64,000 nt of DNA from Agrobacterium sp. a22-2. Lineage in GTDB: Bacteria; Pseudomonadota; Alphaproteobacteria; Rhizobiales; Rhizobiaceae. The notes beneath the pieces were generated by a model. It was not told where the DNA came from. It did not search any database and was given only the letters and a program-made list of their open reading frames with translations. Positions 8,837 through 16,991 of the stretch are shown in pieces. The stretch lies in assembly GCF_012276985.1 (NCBI RefSeq), contig NZ_JAAXMM010000004.1, positions 1 to 64,000 of the forward strand, given 5' to 3'. How positions within the stretch are numbered: position 1 is the first letter of the stretch; the number at the start of each line of letters is the position of its first letter. The position numbers were made by a program, and so were the translations under genes.

Positions 8837-10909
8837 CTACACGCGCATCCTGACCAGCGCATCCACCGCGACGACGCCCTGTCCCTCGGGCAGGACCATC
8901 AGCGGGTTGATGTCGAGTTCCTCGATCTCAGCGGCATGAGCGGTGACGAAATCGGCGGCGGCGGAGACGGCGTTGACGAGGGCCGCTAGGTCGCCCTTCG
9001 GCTGGCCGCGATAGCCGTTCAGCAATGTCGAGATCTTCAGGCCGGCGATTGTCCTCTCGATCTCGGCTTTGGTGGTCGGCAGGGTGATGACGGCGGAATC
9101 GTCGAGCAGTTCGACCAGAATGCCGCCGGCGCCGATGGTCAGCACCGGGCCTGCGACCGGATCGCGCAGCGCGCCAAGGATCAGTTCGGCAACCGGTTTG
9201 GCGGCCATGCGCTCGACGAGATAGCCGTCAGCGACCGCGGCCATGGAGCGGGCGGCGGCGATGACCTCGGCTTCGCTCGACAGGTTGAGCCGGACTGCGC
9301 CGGCCTCGGTCTTGTGGGCGACGCCCGAGCCCTTGAGCGCCACCGGGAAACCGATCGCCGTTGCGGCCTTGGCGGCGTCTTCCGGCGCTTCGGCAAAACG
9401 TCCGAGCGGTACGGGAAGCCCGAAGGGGCTCAGCACCCGTTTGCTGTCATATTCGCTGAGCGTCACCGCTTCGCCGGAGGCGAGGCCGGAGCTAAGGAGC
9501 GGGGCAGGCAGCGGTGCGGCCCAGGCCCGATGGATGCCATGGGCGATCTCGGCGGCGGCAAGCGCCTCGTCGATGCCGGAAAACGGCGTCACGCCGGCAG
9601 CCACCAGCCGTTCGGCGATCACCTCCGGCATATTTTCCGCCATGCTGGCCACAACGCCGGCATTGGCGCCGGTGGTTTGTGCCGCGGCGATCACCGCGTC
9701 GACGGTGGTCACCCAGTCCAAGGGATCGCAGCGGTCAGCGCGGGGAAAGTCGAGCACGACAAGATTCAGGGCATAATCGCCCTGCATCATGGTGGTGAAG
9801 GCGGCGGTCTGGCGGTCGAGATTGCCCCAGACGAAGGTGTGGTAATCGAGCGGATTGGAGATCGTCACCATCTCGCCGAGGATCTCGCGCAGCGGCTGGC
9901 GCTGCTCATCCTTCAGGTCGCGGAAGTGGATGCGGCGGCCGGTGCCGGCATCGGCGATCAGCGAGGCCTCGCCGCCCGAACAGCTCATCGAGGAGATGGA
10001 ATTGCTCATAAGCGGGCCTGCGACATGCAGCAGTTTCAGGGTTTCCAGCAGTTCGGGAAGCGTCTCGACCTGGCCGATGCCGAAACGGGCCAGTACCGCC
10101 GAGGAGACCTTGTGATTGCCGGCCAGCGATGCGGTATGGGACACCGTCGCCTTGCGGGCGGCCTCCGATTTGCCGACCTTCAGCGCGATGACAGGTTTTT
10201 TCAGCTCGCGGGCGCGGCTGCCCAGTCTCTCCAGCGTGGCGAGGTCGTCGAAACCTTCGATATGCAGGCCGACCGCCGTGACGCGCGGGTCTTCGAGTGC
10301 GGCCAGCGCCAGTGCCGACAGGCCCGTCTGCGCCTGGTTGCCGGCAGTCATCAGATAGGCGAGCGGCAGGCCGCGCTGCTGCATGGAAATGTTGCAGGCG
10401 ATGTTGGAGCTTTGGGTCAGCACCGCCACGCCGCGGTTCTGGCGCTGCATGCCGTGCTGGTCGGGCCAGAGCAGGGCGCCGTCGAGCATGTTGATGAAGC
10501 CGTAGCAATTGGGGCCGACGACCGGCATGTCGCCGGCGGCTTCGACCAGCCTGGCCTGCAGTTCATCGCCATCGGGCAGTTCCTTGACCGCTTCGGAAAA
10601 GCCCGAAGCGTAGCAGATCGCCCCGCCGGCGCCGATCCCGGCCAGCGCGCCGATGATCTCGATGGTGAGCATCCGGTTGACGCCGACGAAGCTGGCATCG
10701 GGGGCGGCCGGCAGGTCGGCGACCGTGCGATAACATTTCCGGCCGAGAATCTCGTCGAGTTTCGGATGCACCGGCCAGATGGCGCCGGCAAACCCCATCT
10801 TGTCGCATTGCTCGATGACCCGCCGCGCCTCCTTGCCGCCGAACACGGCGATGGAGGTGGGGCGGATGAGGCGGGAGAGGTCTTTCGGCATATGCCTCAT
10901 ACCGCTCAC
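8837..10909 (-). CDS. ADP-forming acyl-CoA synthetase (two-domain ligase)
   Basis: This 690-residue protein is of the NDP-forming acetate/acyl-CoA ligase family, a fusion of a succinyl-CoA-synthetase-like alpha part and an ATP-grasp beta part. The CoA-binding Rossmann region is at about 1-150 (IAVFGGKEARRVIEQCDKMGF, VGPNCYGFIN), the ligase region at about 150-460 (VSHTASLAGN, SCSGGEASLIAD) and the ATP-grasp domain at about 480-690 (KRVLSPFGLPVPLGR, FPVALKGSGVAHKTEAGAV, ELDINPLMVLP). In this operon it most likely activates a betaine-type acid such as gamma-butyrobetaine, crotonobetaine or carnitine, taking the place of the AMP-forming CaiC of enterobacteria; the substrate is inferred. The GTG at 10909 overlaps the dehydrogenase stop in GTGA, implying translational coupling. 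ATG at 10900 and 10891 are alternatives. Confidence 0.85.
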   Translation of the reverse strand: MSGMRHMPKDLSRLIRPTSIAVFGGKEARRVIEQCDKMGFAGAIWPVHPKLDEILGRKCYRTVADLPAAPDASFVGVNRMLTIEIIGALAGIGAGGAICYASGFSEAVKELPDGDELQARLVEAAGDMPVVGPNCYGFINMLDGALLWPDQHGMQRQNRGVAVLTQSSNIACNISMQQRGLPLAYLMTAGNQAQTGLSALALAALEDPRVTAVGLHIEGFDDLATLERLGSRARELKKPVIALKVGKSEAARKATVSHTASLAGNHKVSSAVLARFGIGQVETLPELLETLKLLHVAGPLMSNSISSMSCSGGEASLIADAGTGRRIHFRDLKDEQRQPLREILGEMVTISNPLDYHTFVWGNLDRQTAAFTTMMQGDYALNLVVLDFPRADRCDPLDWVTTVDAVIAAAQTTGANAGVVASMAENMPEVIAERLVAAGVTPFSGIDEALAAAEIAHGIHRAWAAPLPAPLLSSGLASGEAVTLSEYDSKRVLSPFGLPVPLGRFAEAPEDAAKAATAIGFPVALKGSGVAHKTEAGAVRLNLSSEAEVIAAARSMAAVADGYLVERMAAKPVAELILGALRDPVAGPVLTIGAGGILVELLDDSAVITLPTTKAEIERTIAGLKISTLLNGYRGQPKGDLAALVNAVSAAADFVTAHAAEIEELDINPLMVLPEGQGVVAVDALVRMRV

Positions 10910-12066
10910 GCTCCAAACGGCCGCAGCAGATCGCGGCTGATGATGTGGCGCTGGATCTCGGAAGTGCCGTCCCAGATGCGCTCGACGCGGGCGTCGCGCC
11001 AGAAGCGGGCGAGCGGCAGGTCGTCCATCAGGCCCATGCCGCCATAGATCTGGATGGCCTCGTCGGTGACGCGGGCCAGCATTTCCGACGCGTAGAGTTT
11101 TGCCGAGGCGATTTCGCGATTGGCCGGAAGCTTCTGATCCAGCCGCCAGGCGGCAGCCAGCGTCAGCCAGTCGGCGGCATCGATTTCGGTGATCATGTCG
11201 GCCAGCTTGAAGGAGACGCCCTGGTTGGCGCCGATCGGCTTGCCGAACTGTTTGCGCTCGGCGGCATAGGGCAAAGCCAGATCGAAGACGCGGCGCGCCC
11301 GGCCGACGCAGGTGGCGGCAACCGTGATGCGGGTGGCATGGAGCCAGTCATTGGCGATGTCGAAGCCCTTGTGCACTTCGCCGAGGATCTGGGCCGAGGG
11401 CAGGCGGCAATCGTCGAAGGTGAGGATGCAGTTCTTGTAGCCGCGATGGGAGACGGAGGAATAGCCTTCGCGGATCTCGAAGCCTGGCGTGCCACGATCG
11501 ACCAGGAAACAGGTAATCTTCTTTTTCGGGCCGCGCGGCGTGTCTTCTTCGCCGGTGGCGATGAAGACGATGACGAAATCGGCGATATTGGCATGGCTGA
11601 TGAAATGCTTGGTGCCGTTGACGATCCAGTCGTCGCCGTCGGGCCTGGCAAAACATTTCATGCCGCGCACGTCGGAACCGGCATCCGGCTCGGTCATCGC
11701 CAGCGCATCGAATTTTTCGCCGCTGACGGCGGGCAGAAGATAGCGTTGGCGCTGCTCGTCATTGCAGGCCATCAGGATGCCCGAGGGGCGGCCGAAGAAT
11801 ACGGTGAGGCCCATCGAGGCGCGGCCGAGTTCGCGCTCGACCAGCGTGAAGGTCAGGTGATCCAGACCGGCGCCGCCGACCTCTTCGGGGAAATTGCAGC
11901 CGAAGAAGCCGATCTCCTTGCATTTGCGGGCGATGTCCTGACCGAGCTCCGGCGGAACGATGCCGGTGCGCTCGACCTCGTCCTCATGGGGATAGATCTC
12001 CGTCTCGACGAAATCGCGGACCGTCTTGACGATCATCTCCTGTTCGTCGGTCAGTGCGAAGTTCAT
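10906..12066 (-). CDS. Acyl-CoA dehydrogenase (butyrobetainyl-CoA type, inferred)
   Basis: This 386-residue flavoprotein has the standard three-domain acyl-CoA dehydrogenase fold. The N-terminal helical part contains PEEVGGAGLDHLTFTLVERELG. The middle beta domain contains AMTEPDAGSDV and DWIVNGTKHFISHA. The C-terminal helical domain contains AAERKQFGKPIGANQGVSFKLADM and IYGGMGLMDDLPLARFWRDAR. In context it should interconvert gamma-butyrobetainyl-CoA and crotonobetainyl-CoA, as CaiA does in E. coli. One oddity is that the segment normally holding the catalytic Glu of medium-chain enzymes (YEGTSEIQR) reads IWDGTSEIQR, with Asp in the Glu place. The alternative helix-G position reads LHATR, without a Glu. 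The gene is translationally coupled to the downstream ligase. Confidence 0.85.
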   Translation of the reverse strand: MNFALTDEQEMIVKTVRDFVETEIYPHEDEVERTGIVPPELGQDIARKCKEIGFFGCNFPEEVGGAGLDHLTFTLVERELGRASMGLTVFFGRPSGILMACNDEQRQRYLLPAVSGEKFDALAMTEPDAGSDVRGMKCFARPDGDDWIVNGTKHFISHANIADFVIVFIATGEEDTPRGPKKKITCFLVDRGTPGFEIREGYSSVSHRGYKNCILTFDDCRLPSAQILGEVHKGFDIANDWLHATRITVAATCVGRARRVFDLALPYAAERKQFGKPIGANQGVSFKLADMITEIDAADWLTLAAAWRLDQKLPANREIASAKLYASEMLARVTDEAIQIYGGMGLMDDLPLARFWRDARVERIWDGTSEIQRHIISRDLLRPFGA

Positions 12067-12096
12067 GGCTGCTCCTCCTGATTTTTATGGTCTGCT

Positions 12097-12252
12097 GCCC
12101 CTCATCCCCGGCGCAACGTGTTGCGCCTGACCTGCCGGCACCTTCTCCCCGTAAACGGGGAGAAGAGATCCGCGGCTCCCTCTTGCACCGTAGCTCTGCT
12201 CAAGGCAGGTCCCCTCTCCCCGTTTACGAGGAGAGGGCTAGGGTGAGGGGCT
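12097..12252. repeat. RIME-like palindromic element, copy B
   Basis: The element opens GCCCCTCATCC and closes GGGTGAGGGGC. Inside are two hairpins built on CTTCTCCCCGT/ACGGGGAGAAG and CCTCTCCCCGT/ACGAGGAGAGG, with CTGCCGGCACC between. This is the usual grammar of rhizobial RIME elements. It sits between the carnitine dehydrogenase and acyl-CoA dehydrogenase genes. Confidence 0.8.
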
Positions 12253-12267
12253 GCCTTGCCGTGTCCG

Positions 12268-13758
12268 TTACCGCTTCTGTCCAACGGCGCGTCCGACACC
12301 GTCCGGCTTCGGCAGGCCGGCATGGGCTTCGGCGATAGCGGTAACCCTGGTCAGCACGTCGGGCAGGGCGGCGACGGATTTGCCGGCCTTGCTGTCGACA
12401 TGCAGCATCATCTGTTCGGCGGTGGCAATGGCCACGTTTGTGTCGGCATTGTAGATCGTCGAGAAGATGTGCAGGCGTTTGTCATCGACCGAGAGAATCT
12501 GGCAGGTCGAATAGAGCGCCTCACCGAGTCTCGCTTCACCCAGATGCCGGATATGGGTTTCGACGGTGTAATAGCTGTGGCCGTTCTTGACATAGTCGAG
12601 ATCGACGCCGATCAGCCGCAGCAGGCCGTCGGAGGTATCGCCGAACACCTGCAGATAACGATGCTCGGTCATGTGGCCGTTATAGTCGACCCAGGCGGCA
12701 TTGACGCGGGTGTCGATGATGCGCAGCGGCTTGGCCTCGCCGAGATCGGCGGCAGGCTTTTCGGCCTCGGCCCAGAGGCGGGCCTCGAAATCGGCCAGCA
12801 GCTTGCCGGCACCCCAGCCGGCGCCGCCATTGCCGCCCTTCAGCGCCTGCATGATGCCGACCAGGTTCTCGTCGCGGATGCGCTCCAGCTCGCGGATCGA
12901 GCGGCCGGCGGCCTGGGCATCCGACTGCGCGCCGATCTTTTCCACCAGTTCGTCGGTAAGATCGACGACATCGGTGAACTTGGTCCAGGGCCATTTCAAG
13001 CATGGGCCGAACTGCGCGAGGAAATGGCGCATGCCGGCCTCGCCGCCGGCAATGCGATAGGTCTCGAACAGGCCCATCTGCGCCCAGCGCATGCCGAAGG
13101 AATAGCGCATGACATTGTCGAGGGTCTCGGTGTCGCAGATGTCGTCCTTAATCAGCCACAGCGCTTCGCGCCACAGGGCCTCCAGCAGGCGGTCACCGAC
13201 AAAGGCCTCGATCTCCTTCTGGATGACGACGCCCTTCATGCCGATCTGCTCGACGCCGGTCATGGCGCGGGCGATCGTCTCCGGCGTCGTCTTGCTGCCG
13301 CCGACCAGTTCGACCAGCGGCAGCAGGTAGACCGGGTTATAGGGATGGGCGACGAACAGGCGCTCGGGATGGGCCATGTCGCGCTGCAGGTCGCTTGGCA
13401 GCAGGCCCGAGGTGGAGGAGCCGATCAGCGCGGTCGGGTTGGCGACGGCATCGATTTCGGTGATCACGCCGCGCTTCAGGTCGAGGCGCTCGGGCACGCT
13501 TTCCTGAATCCACTCAGCGCCTTCGACAGCTTCGTGAATGCTGTTGCGGAAGGTGAGGGTGCCCTTTTTCGGCAGGGGCGCCATGGTCAGCAGCTTGTAG
13601 GCGCGCTCGGCATTGGCGAGCACCTCGCCGACGATGCGGGCCGCCTCCGGATGCGGATCGAACATCGCCACATCGATGCCGGCCAGCAGAAAGCGCGCCG
13701 CCCAGGCCCCGCCGATAACCCCGCCGCCGATGCAGGCGGCTTTTTTGATCTTGGTCAT
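12268..13758 (-). CDS. L-carnitine 3-dehydrogenase / betainyl-CoA thioesterase fusion
   Basis: This 496-residue protein joins two enzymes. Residues 1-320 are a 3-hydroxyacyl-CoA-dehydrogenase-like NAD enzyme with the Rossmann motif ACIGGGVIGGAWAARFL, SSTSGLLPSDLQRDMAHPER, AHPYNPVYLLPLVE and EIEAFVGDRLLEA, as in L-carnitine dehydrogenase, which makes 3-dehydrocarnitine. Residues about 345-475 are a hot-dog thioesterase of 4HBT type with RVNAAWVDYNGHMTEHRYL. This fusion is known from rhizobial carnitine clusters, where the thioesterase hydrolyses betainyl-CoA made by the next enzyme. The ATG at 13758 (MTKIKK) has GGAAGGTG upstream and is preferred over 13773. The gene lies between two palindromic elements and downstream of the BKACE gene, which acts on its product. 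Confidence 0.92.
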   Translation of the reverse strand: MTKIKKAACIGGGVIGGAWAARFLLAGIDVAMFDPHPEAARIVGEVLANAERAYKLLTMAPLPKKGTLTFRNSIHEAVEGAEWIQESVPERLDLKRGVITEIDAVANPTALIGSSTSGLLPSDLQRDMAHPERLFVAHPYNPVYLLPLVELVGGSKTTPETIARAMTGVEQIGMKGVVIQKEIEAFVGDRLLEALWREALWLIKDDICDTETLDNVMRYSFGMRWAQMGLFETYRIAGGEAGMRHFLAQFGPCLKWPWTKFTDVVDLTDELVEKIGAQSDAQAAGRSIRELERIRDENLVGIMQALKGGNGGAGWGAGKLLADFEARLWAEAEKPAADLGEAKPLRIIDTRVNAAWVDYNGHMTEHRYLQVFGDTSDGLLRLIGVDLDYVKNGHSYYTVETHIRHLGEARLGEALYSTCQILSVDDKRLHIFSTIYNADTNVAIATAEQMMLHVDSKAGKSVAALPDVLTRVTAIAEAHAGLPKPDGVGRAVGQKR

Positions 13759-13792
13759 GAATTCACCTTCCATGAAGAGAGCGCACGGCCTG

Positions 13793-13904
13793 GCCCCTCA
13801 CCCTGACCCTCTCCCCGCAGGCGGGGAGAGGGGAAAGAGACGCTGCGGCATATGCCTTCTCCCCGTCTGGACGGGGAGAAGGTGCCGGCAGGCGGATGAG
13901 GGGC
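13793..13904. repeat. RIME-like palindromic element, copy A
   Basis: It begins GGCCCCTCACCC and ends GGATGAGGGGC, with hairpins CCTCTCCCCGC/GCGGGGAGAGG and CTTCTCCCCGTC/GACGGGGAGAAG, and GTGCCGGCAGGCGG before the end. It shares its core words with copy B (12097-12252). It lies between the BKACE gene and the carnitine dehydrogenase fusion gene. Confidence 0.8.
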
Positions 13905-13918
13905 GGCCGCACGAGACA

Positions 13919-14821
13919 TTACCGCTTCGTCAGCTTCAGTTTTTCCCGCACCTCGGCCGGCCCGATGATCCTAGCACCCATGCCTTCGATGACGGTGACG
14001 GCTTTTTCGACCAGTTGCGCATTGGTGGCGAGCTGGCCCTTGCCGATATAGAGATTGTCCTCAAGCCCGACGCGCACATTGCCGCCGGCCAGCACCGCTG
14101 CGGCCGGGTAGGCCAGCGCATTGCGGCCGATCGAGAAGGCCGAGAAGGTCCAGTGTGCCGGCACGTTGTTGACCATGGCCATGAAGGTATTCAAATCGTC
14201 CGGCGCGCCCCAGGGAATGCCCATGCAGAGCTGGATCAGCACCGGATCCTCGATCAGGCCTTCCTCGACCAGTTGCTTGGCAAACCACAGATGGCCGGTA
14301 TCGAAGGCCTCGATTTCCGGGCGCACGCCGAGATCGGTCATCATCTTGGCCATGGCGCGCAGCATCGACGGCGTGTTGGTCATCACGTAGTCGCCGAGCG
14401 AAAAGTTCATGGTGCCGCAGTCGAGCGTGCAGATTTCCGGCAGGCATTCGGCGACGTGGCTGACGCGCTCGGTGGCGCCGGCCATGTCGGTGCCCTTCGG
14501 GTTCAATGGCAGGGGATTTTCGACATTGCCGAAGATCAGGTCACCGCCCATGCCGGCGGTAAGGTTCAGGACGACATCGACATCGGCGGCGCGGATGCGG
14601 TCGGTCACTTCTCGGTAGAGGTCATTGCGCCGGGAGGCGGCACCGGTCTCCGGGTCGCGGACATGGCAGTGCACCACCGCGGCGCCGGCCTTGGCCGCAT
14701 CGATGGCGCTTTCGGCGATCTGCTTGGGGGTGATCGGCACATGGCTCGATTTCGAGACCGTGTCGCCGGCGCCGGTGACGGCACAGGTGATGAAAACGTC
14801 GCGGTTCATGGTCAAAGGCAC
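13919..14821 (-). CDS. 3-dehydrocarnitine cleavage enzyme (BKACE family)
   Basis: This 300-residue zinc enzyme belongs to the beta-keto acid cleavage enzyme family (formerly DUF849). The metal-ligand motif is AGAAVVHCHVRDPETG with H51 and H53, followed by LNLTAGMGG, TLDCGTMNF and VGLEDNLYIGKG, all typical of the family. With acetyl-CoA, family members acting on 3-dehydrocarnitine give betainyl-CoA and acetoacetate. The neighbouring carnitine dehydrogenase-thioesterase and CdhR-like regulator make this the likely substrate. The GTG at 14821 has GGGAGAG eight bases upstream; ATG at 14809 is an alternative start. It is the first gene of the operon and is divergent from the regulator at 14937. 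Confidence 0.9.
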   Translation of the reverse strand: MPLTMNRDVFITCAVTGAGDTVSKSSHVPITPKQIAESAIDAAKAGAAVVHCHVRDPETGAASRRNDLYREVTDRIRAADVDVVLNLTAGMGGDLIFGNVENPLPLNPKGTDMAGATERVSHVAECLPEICTLDCGTMNFSLGDYVMTNTPSMLRAMAKMMTDLGVRPEIEAFDTGHLWFAKQLVEEGLIEDPVLIQLCMGIPWGAPDDLNTFMAMVNNVPAHWTFSAFSIGRNALAYPAAAVLAGGNVRVGLEDNLYIGKGQLATNAQLVEKAVTVIEGMGARIIGPAEVREKLKLTKR

Positions 14822-14858
14822 GGGGTAAGCTCTCCCTTTTTGGTGAGGGTATTACGGG

Positions 14859-14897
14859 CCAAATTTTTAGCGCATGCTTTGCAGATTTGGTGCTAAA
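14859..14897. promoter_or_regulatory. Inverted repeats between BKACE and regulator genes
   Basis: The 115-base divergent promoter region holds CCAAATTT (14859-14866) facing AGATTTGG (14883-14890), and TTTAGCGC (14866-14873) facing GTGCTAAA (14890-14897). Each pair matches at 7 of 8 positions. They are candidate binding sites for the adjacent CdhR-like regulator. The assignment is inference. Confidence 0.4.
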
Positions 14898-14936
14898 CTG
14901 TACATTATCGGAAATAGCAGGGAAGGCGGAGAGTCC

Positions 14937-15908
14937 ATGAACGGCCCATCCGGGGAAACGCTTGCCGTCGATATCCTGGTTCTGCCGGAGACCAACCTGA
15001 TCCTGGTGGCCTCCGTCATCGAGCCGATGCGTGCGGCCAACCGGATCTCCGGGCTCGATCTCTACGACTGGCGGATCTTCAGTCCGGATGGTGCTGCGAT
15101 CGAGACGCGCAGCCATATTCCGATCCCGGTCGATGGGCCTTTCCGGCCGGCACGCGAGACGGGACCGCTATTCGTGTTGTCGAGCTATAACTGGCAGCGC
15201 AGCGCCACGCCGCAGCTGAAAATGCTGCTGTCGCAGACGGCGCGGCATCGCTCCGTCGTGGCCGGCATCGAATCCGGCACCTGGCTTCTGGCGGAGGCGT
15301 CATTGCTGGACGGGTTTGCCGCGACCACCCATTGGGAGGATTTCGACGAGTTCGCGGCCGCCTATCCGCAGATCGCCGCTGTCCGCGAGCGTTACGTGAT
15401 CGACGGCAAGCGGATCACCACGGGCGGATCGCTGCCGACGCTCGACCTGATGCTGGAGCTGATCCGGCGGCGGCATGGCTACTCGCTGGCGCTCGAGGTG
15501 TCGCGGCTGTTCATCTACGAGCAGGCCAGTGCATCCGGCGAGACCTCGGCGCGTCCCTCGACCGGCAGCATGCGCATGGCCGATCCGCGGGTGAGCCTCG
15601 CGGTGCGGCTGATGGAGGAGACCATCGAACAACCGCTGACGCTGGCAAGGCTTGCAAAACGCATCGGCATCAGCGCCCGCCATCTGCAGACGCTGTTCCT
15701 GGAAACCATCGGCGTGCCGCCGCATGTGCACTATCTGGCGCTAAGGCTCAATGCGGCCCGGCGCAAGGTGATCGAGACGCGGCTGGCCTTTGCCGATATC
15801 GCAGCGCTTTGCGGCTTCAACTCGGCCTCGGCCTTCGCCCGCAGCTATCGCGAGCACTATCACGAAAGTGCCTCGGAGACCCGGCGGCGGCTGCGCGCCG
15901 GGACATAG
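14937..15908 (+). CDS. GlxA/CdhR-type AraC-family regulator
   Basis: This 323-residue transcription factor has an N-terminal DJ-1/PfpI-like (class I glutamine amidotransferase-like) domain at about 12-190, with DILVLPETNLILVAS and SVVAGIESGTWLLAEASLL. A C-terminal AraC double helix-turn-helix follows at about 215-320, with LTLARLAKRIGISARHLQTLF and FADIAALCGFNSASAFARSYREHY. The best-known relative in this setting is CdhR, the carnitine catabolism activator of Pseudomonas, and its position divergent from the BKACE/carnitine dehydrogenase operon fits. The ATG at 14937 follows GGCGGAG; the frame is open further upstream but less protein-like. It converges with the ABC ATPase gene with only 11 bases between the stops. 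Confidence 0.85.
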   Translation: MNGPSGETLAVDILVLPETNLILVASVIEPMRAANRISGLDLYDWRIFSPDGAAIETRSHIPIPVDGPFRPARETGPLFVLSSYNWQRSATPQLKMLLSQTARHRSVVAGIESGTWLLAEASLLDGFAATTHWEDFDEFAAAYPQIAAVRERYVIDGKRITTGGSLPTLDLMLELIRRRHGYSLALEVSRLFIYEQASASGETSARPSTGSMRMADPRVSLAVRLMEETIEQPLTLARLAKRIGISARHLQTLFLETIGVPPHVHYLALRLNAARRKVIETRLAFADIAALCGFNSASAFARSYREHYHESASETRRRLRAGT

Positions 15909-15919
15909 TGTCCGGTTGA

Positions 15920-16978
15920 CTATTCGGCCAGGACCAGCAGGTCCTCGGCGGCAAAACGCAGGCCGACGGTTTCGCCGATAGCGGGCGGCTGGGCGCCCGG
16001 ATCGTTGAACATGTCGAAGGATACCGAGTGGCCCGAGACATCGAGCTTGGTGCGGATGACCGAGCCCAGGAAATGGCTGGACACGACCTTGCCCTTCAGA
16101 ACCGTATCGCCATGGGCCGCCTCGCCGAGCGAGCCGGCCTCCGGGCGCAGGGCGAGCTGGATGGTCTGGCCGGCCCCTTGTGTCACGGGTGCTGCCAGGC
16201 GCACCGTCTGCTCGCCGATCTTGACGGTGCCGCTCGACGGCTCGACGACCACGGCGTCGATGAGGTTGAGCGTGCCGACGAAGGAGGCGACGAAGCGGGT
16301 GGAAGGCGTGTTGTAGATCTCGAAGGGCGTGCCGATCTGGTCGGCCTTGCCGGCATTCATCACGACGATGCGGTCGGAGATCGACAGGGCCTCTTCCTGG
16401 TCATGGGTGACGAAGACGGTGGTGATGCCGAGCTGGCGCTGGATGGCGCGGATTTCCTCGCGCAGCGAGACGCGGATCTTGGCGTCGAGCGCCGAGAGCG
16501 GTTCGTCGAGCAGCAGCACCTGCGGCTTGGGCGCCAAGGCGCGGGCCAGTGCGACACGCTGCTGCTGGCCGCCGGACATCTGGTAGGGATAGCGGTCGGC
16601 GAGATGATCGAGCTTGATCAGGCCGAGCATTTCCTTGACGCGGGTCTCGATCTCGGCCTTGGGCTTGCCGGCGACCTTCAGGCCGAAAGCGACGTTTTCA
16701 AAAACGGTCATGTTCGGAAACAGCGCATAGGCCTGGAACACCATGCCGATATTGCGCTGGTTGGGCCTGAGGTCGGTCTGGTTCTTGCCATTGATCGTCA
16801 CGGTGCCGCCGGTCGGCGTCTCGAAACCGGCGATCATGCGCAGCACCGTGGTCTTGCCACAGCCGGAGGGGCCGAGAAAGGACACGAACTCCCCTTTCTC
16901 GATGGTCATGTTGAAATCCTTGACCACCTGGATCGGTCCGTAGGATTTCTGGATGCTGCTGAGGGTTAGAAATGTCAT
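15920..16978 (-). CDS. ABC importer ATP-binding subunit (PotA-like)
   Basis: This 352-residue ATPase has Walker A GPSGCGKTT (residues 36-44), the signature MSGGQQQRVALARAL, Walker B VLLLDEPLSALD and the switch His in VFVTHDQEEAL. A C-terminal TOBE-type beta domain starts at about residue 245 (GEQTVRLAAPV, IQLALRPEAGS). This layout is that of importers for polyamines, ferric iron and related solutes (PotA/FbpC type). It is the last gene of a four-gene operon (binding protein, two permeases, ATPase). The substrate is not shown by the sequence. The locus lies beside an RpiR regulator and a gamma-glutamyl-ligase cluster, which favours an amine or amino-alcohol substrate, but carnitine-related compounds cannot be excluded. 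Confidence 0.9.
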   Translation of the reverse strand: MTFLTLSSIQKSYGPIQVVKDFNMTIEKGEFVSFLGPSGCGKTTVLRMIAGFETPTGGTVTINGKNQTDLRPNQRNIGMVFQAYALFPNMTVFENVAFGLKVAGKPKAEIETRVKEMLGLIKLDHLADRYPYQMSGGQQQRVALARALAPKPQVLLLDEPLSALDAKIRVSLREEIRAIQRQLGITTVFVTHDQEEALSISDRIVVMNAGKADQIGTPFEIYNTPSTRFVASFVGTLNLIDAVVVEPSSGTVKIGEQTVRLAAPVTQGAGQTIQLALRPEAGSLGEAAHGDTVLKGKVVSSHFLGSVIRTKLDVSGHSVSFDMFNDPGAQPPAIGETVGLRFAAEDLLVLAE

Positions 16979-16991
16979 CGGGCAAATGTCC

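Noticed and set aside
8624..13904. Repeats as a CRISPR array or insertion sequence
   Set aside because: They are isolated inverted elements without regular spacers, cas genes or transposase.
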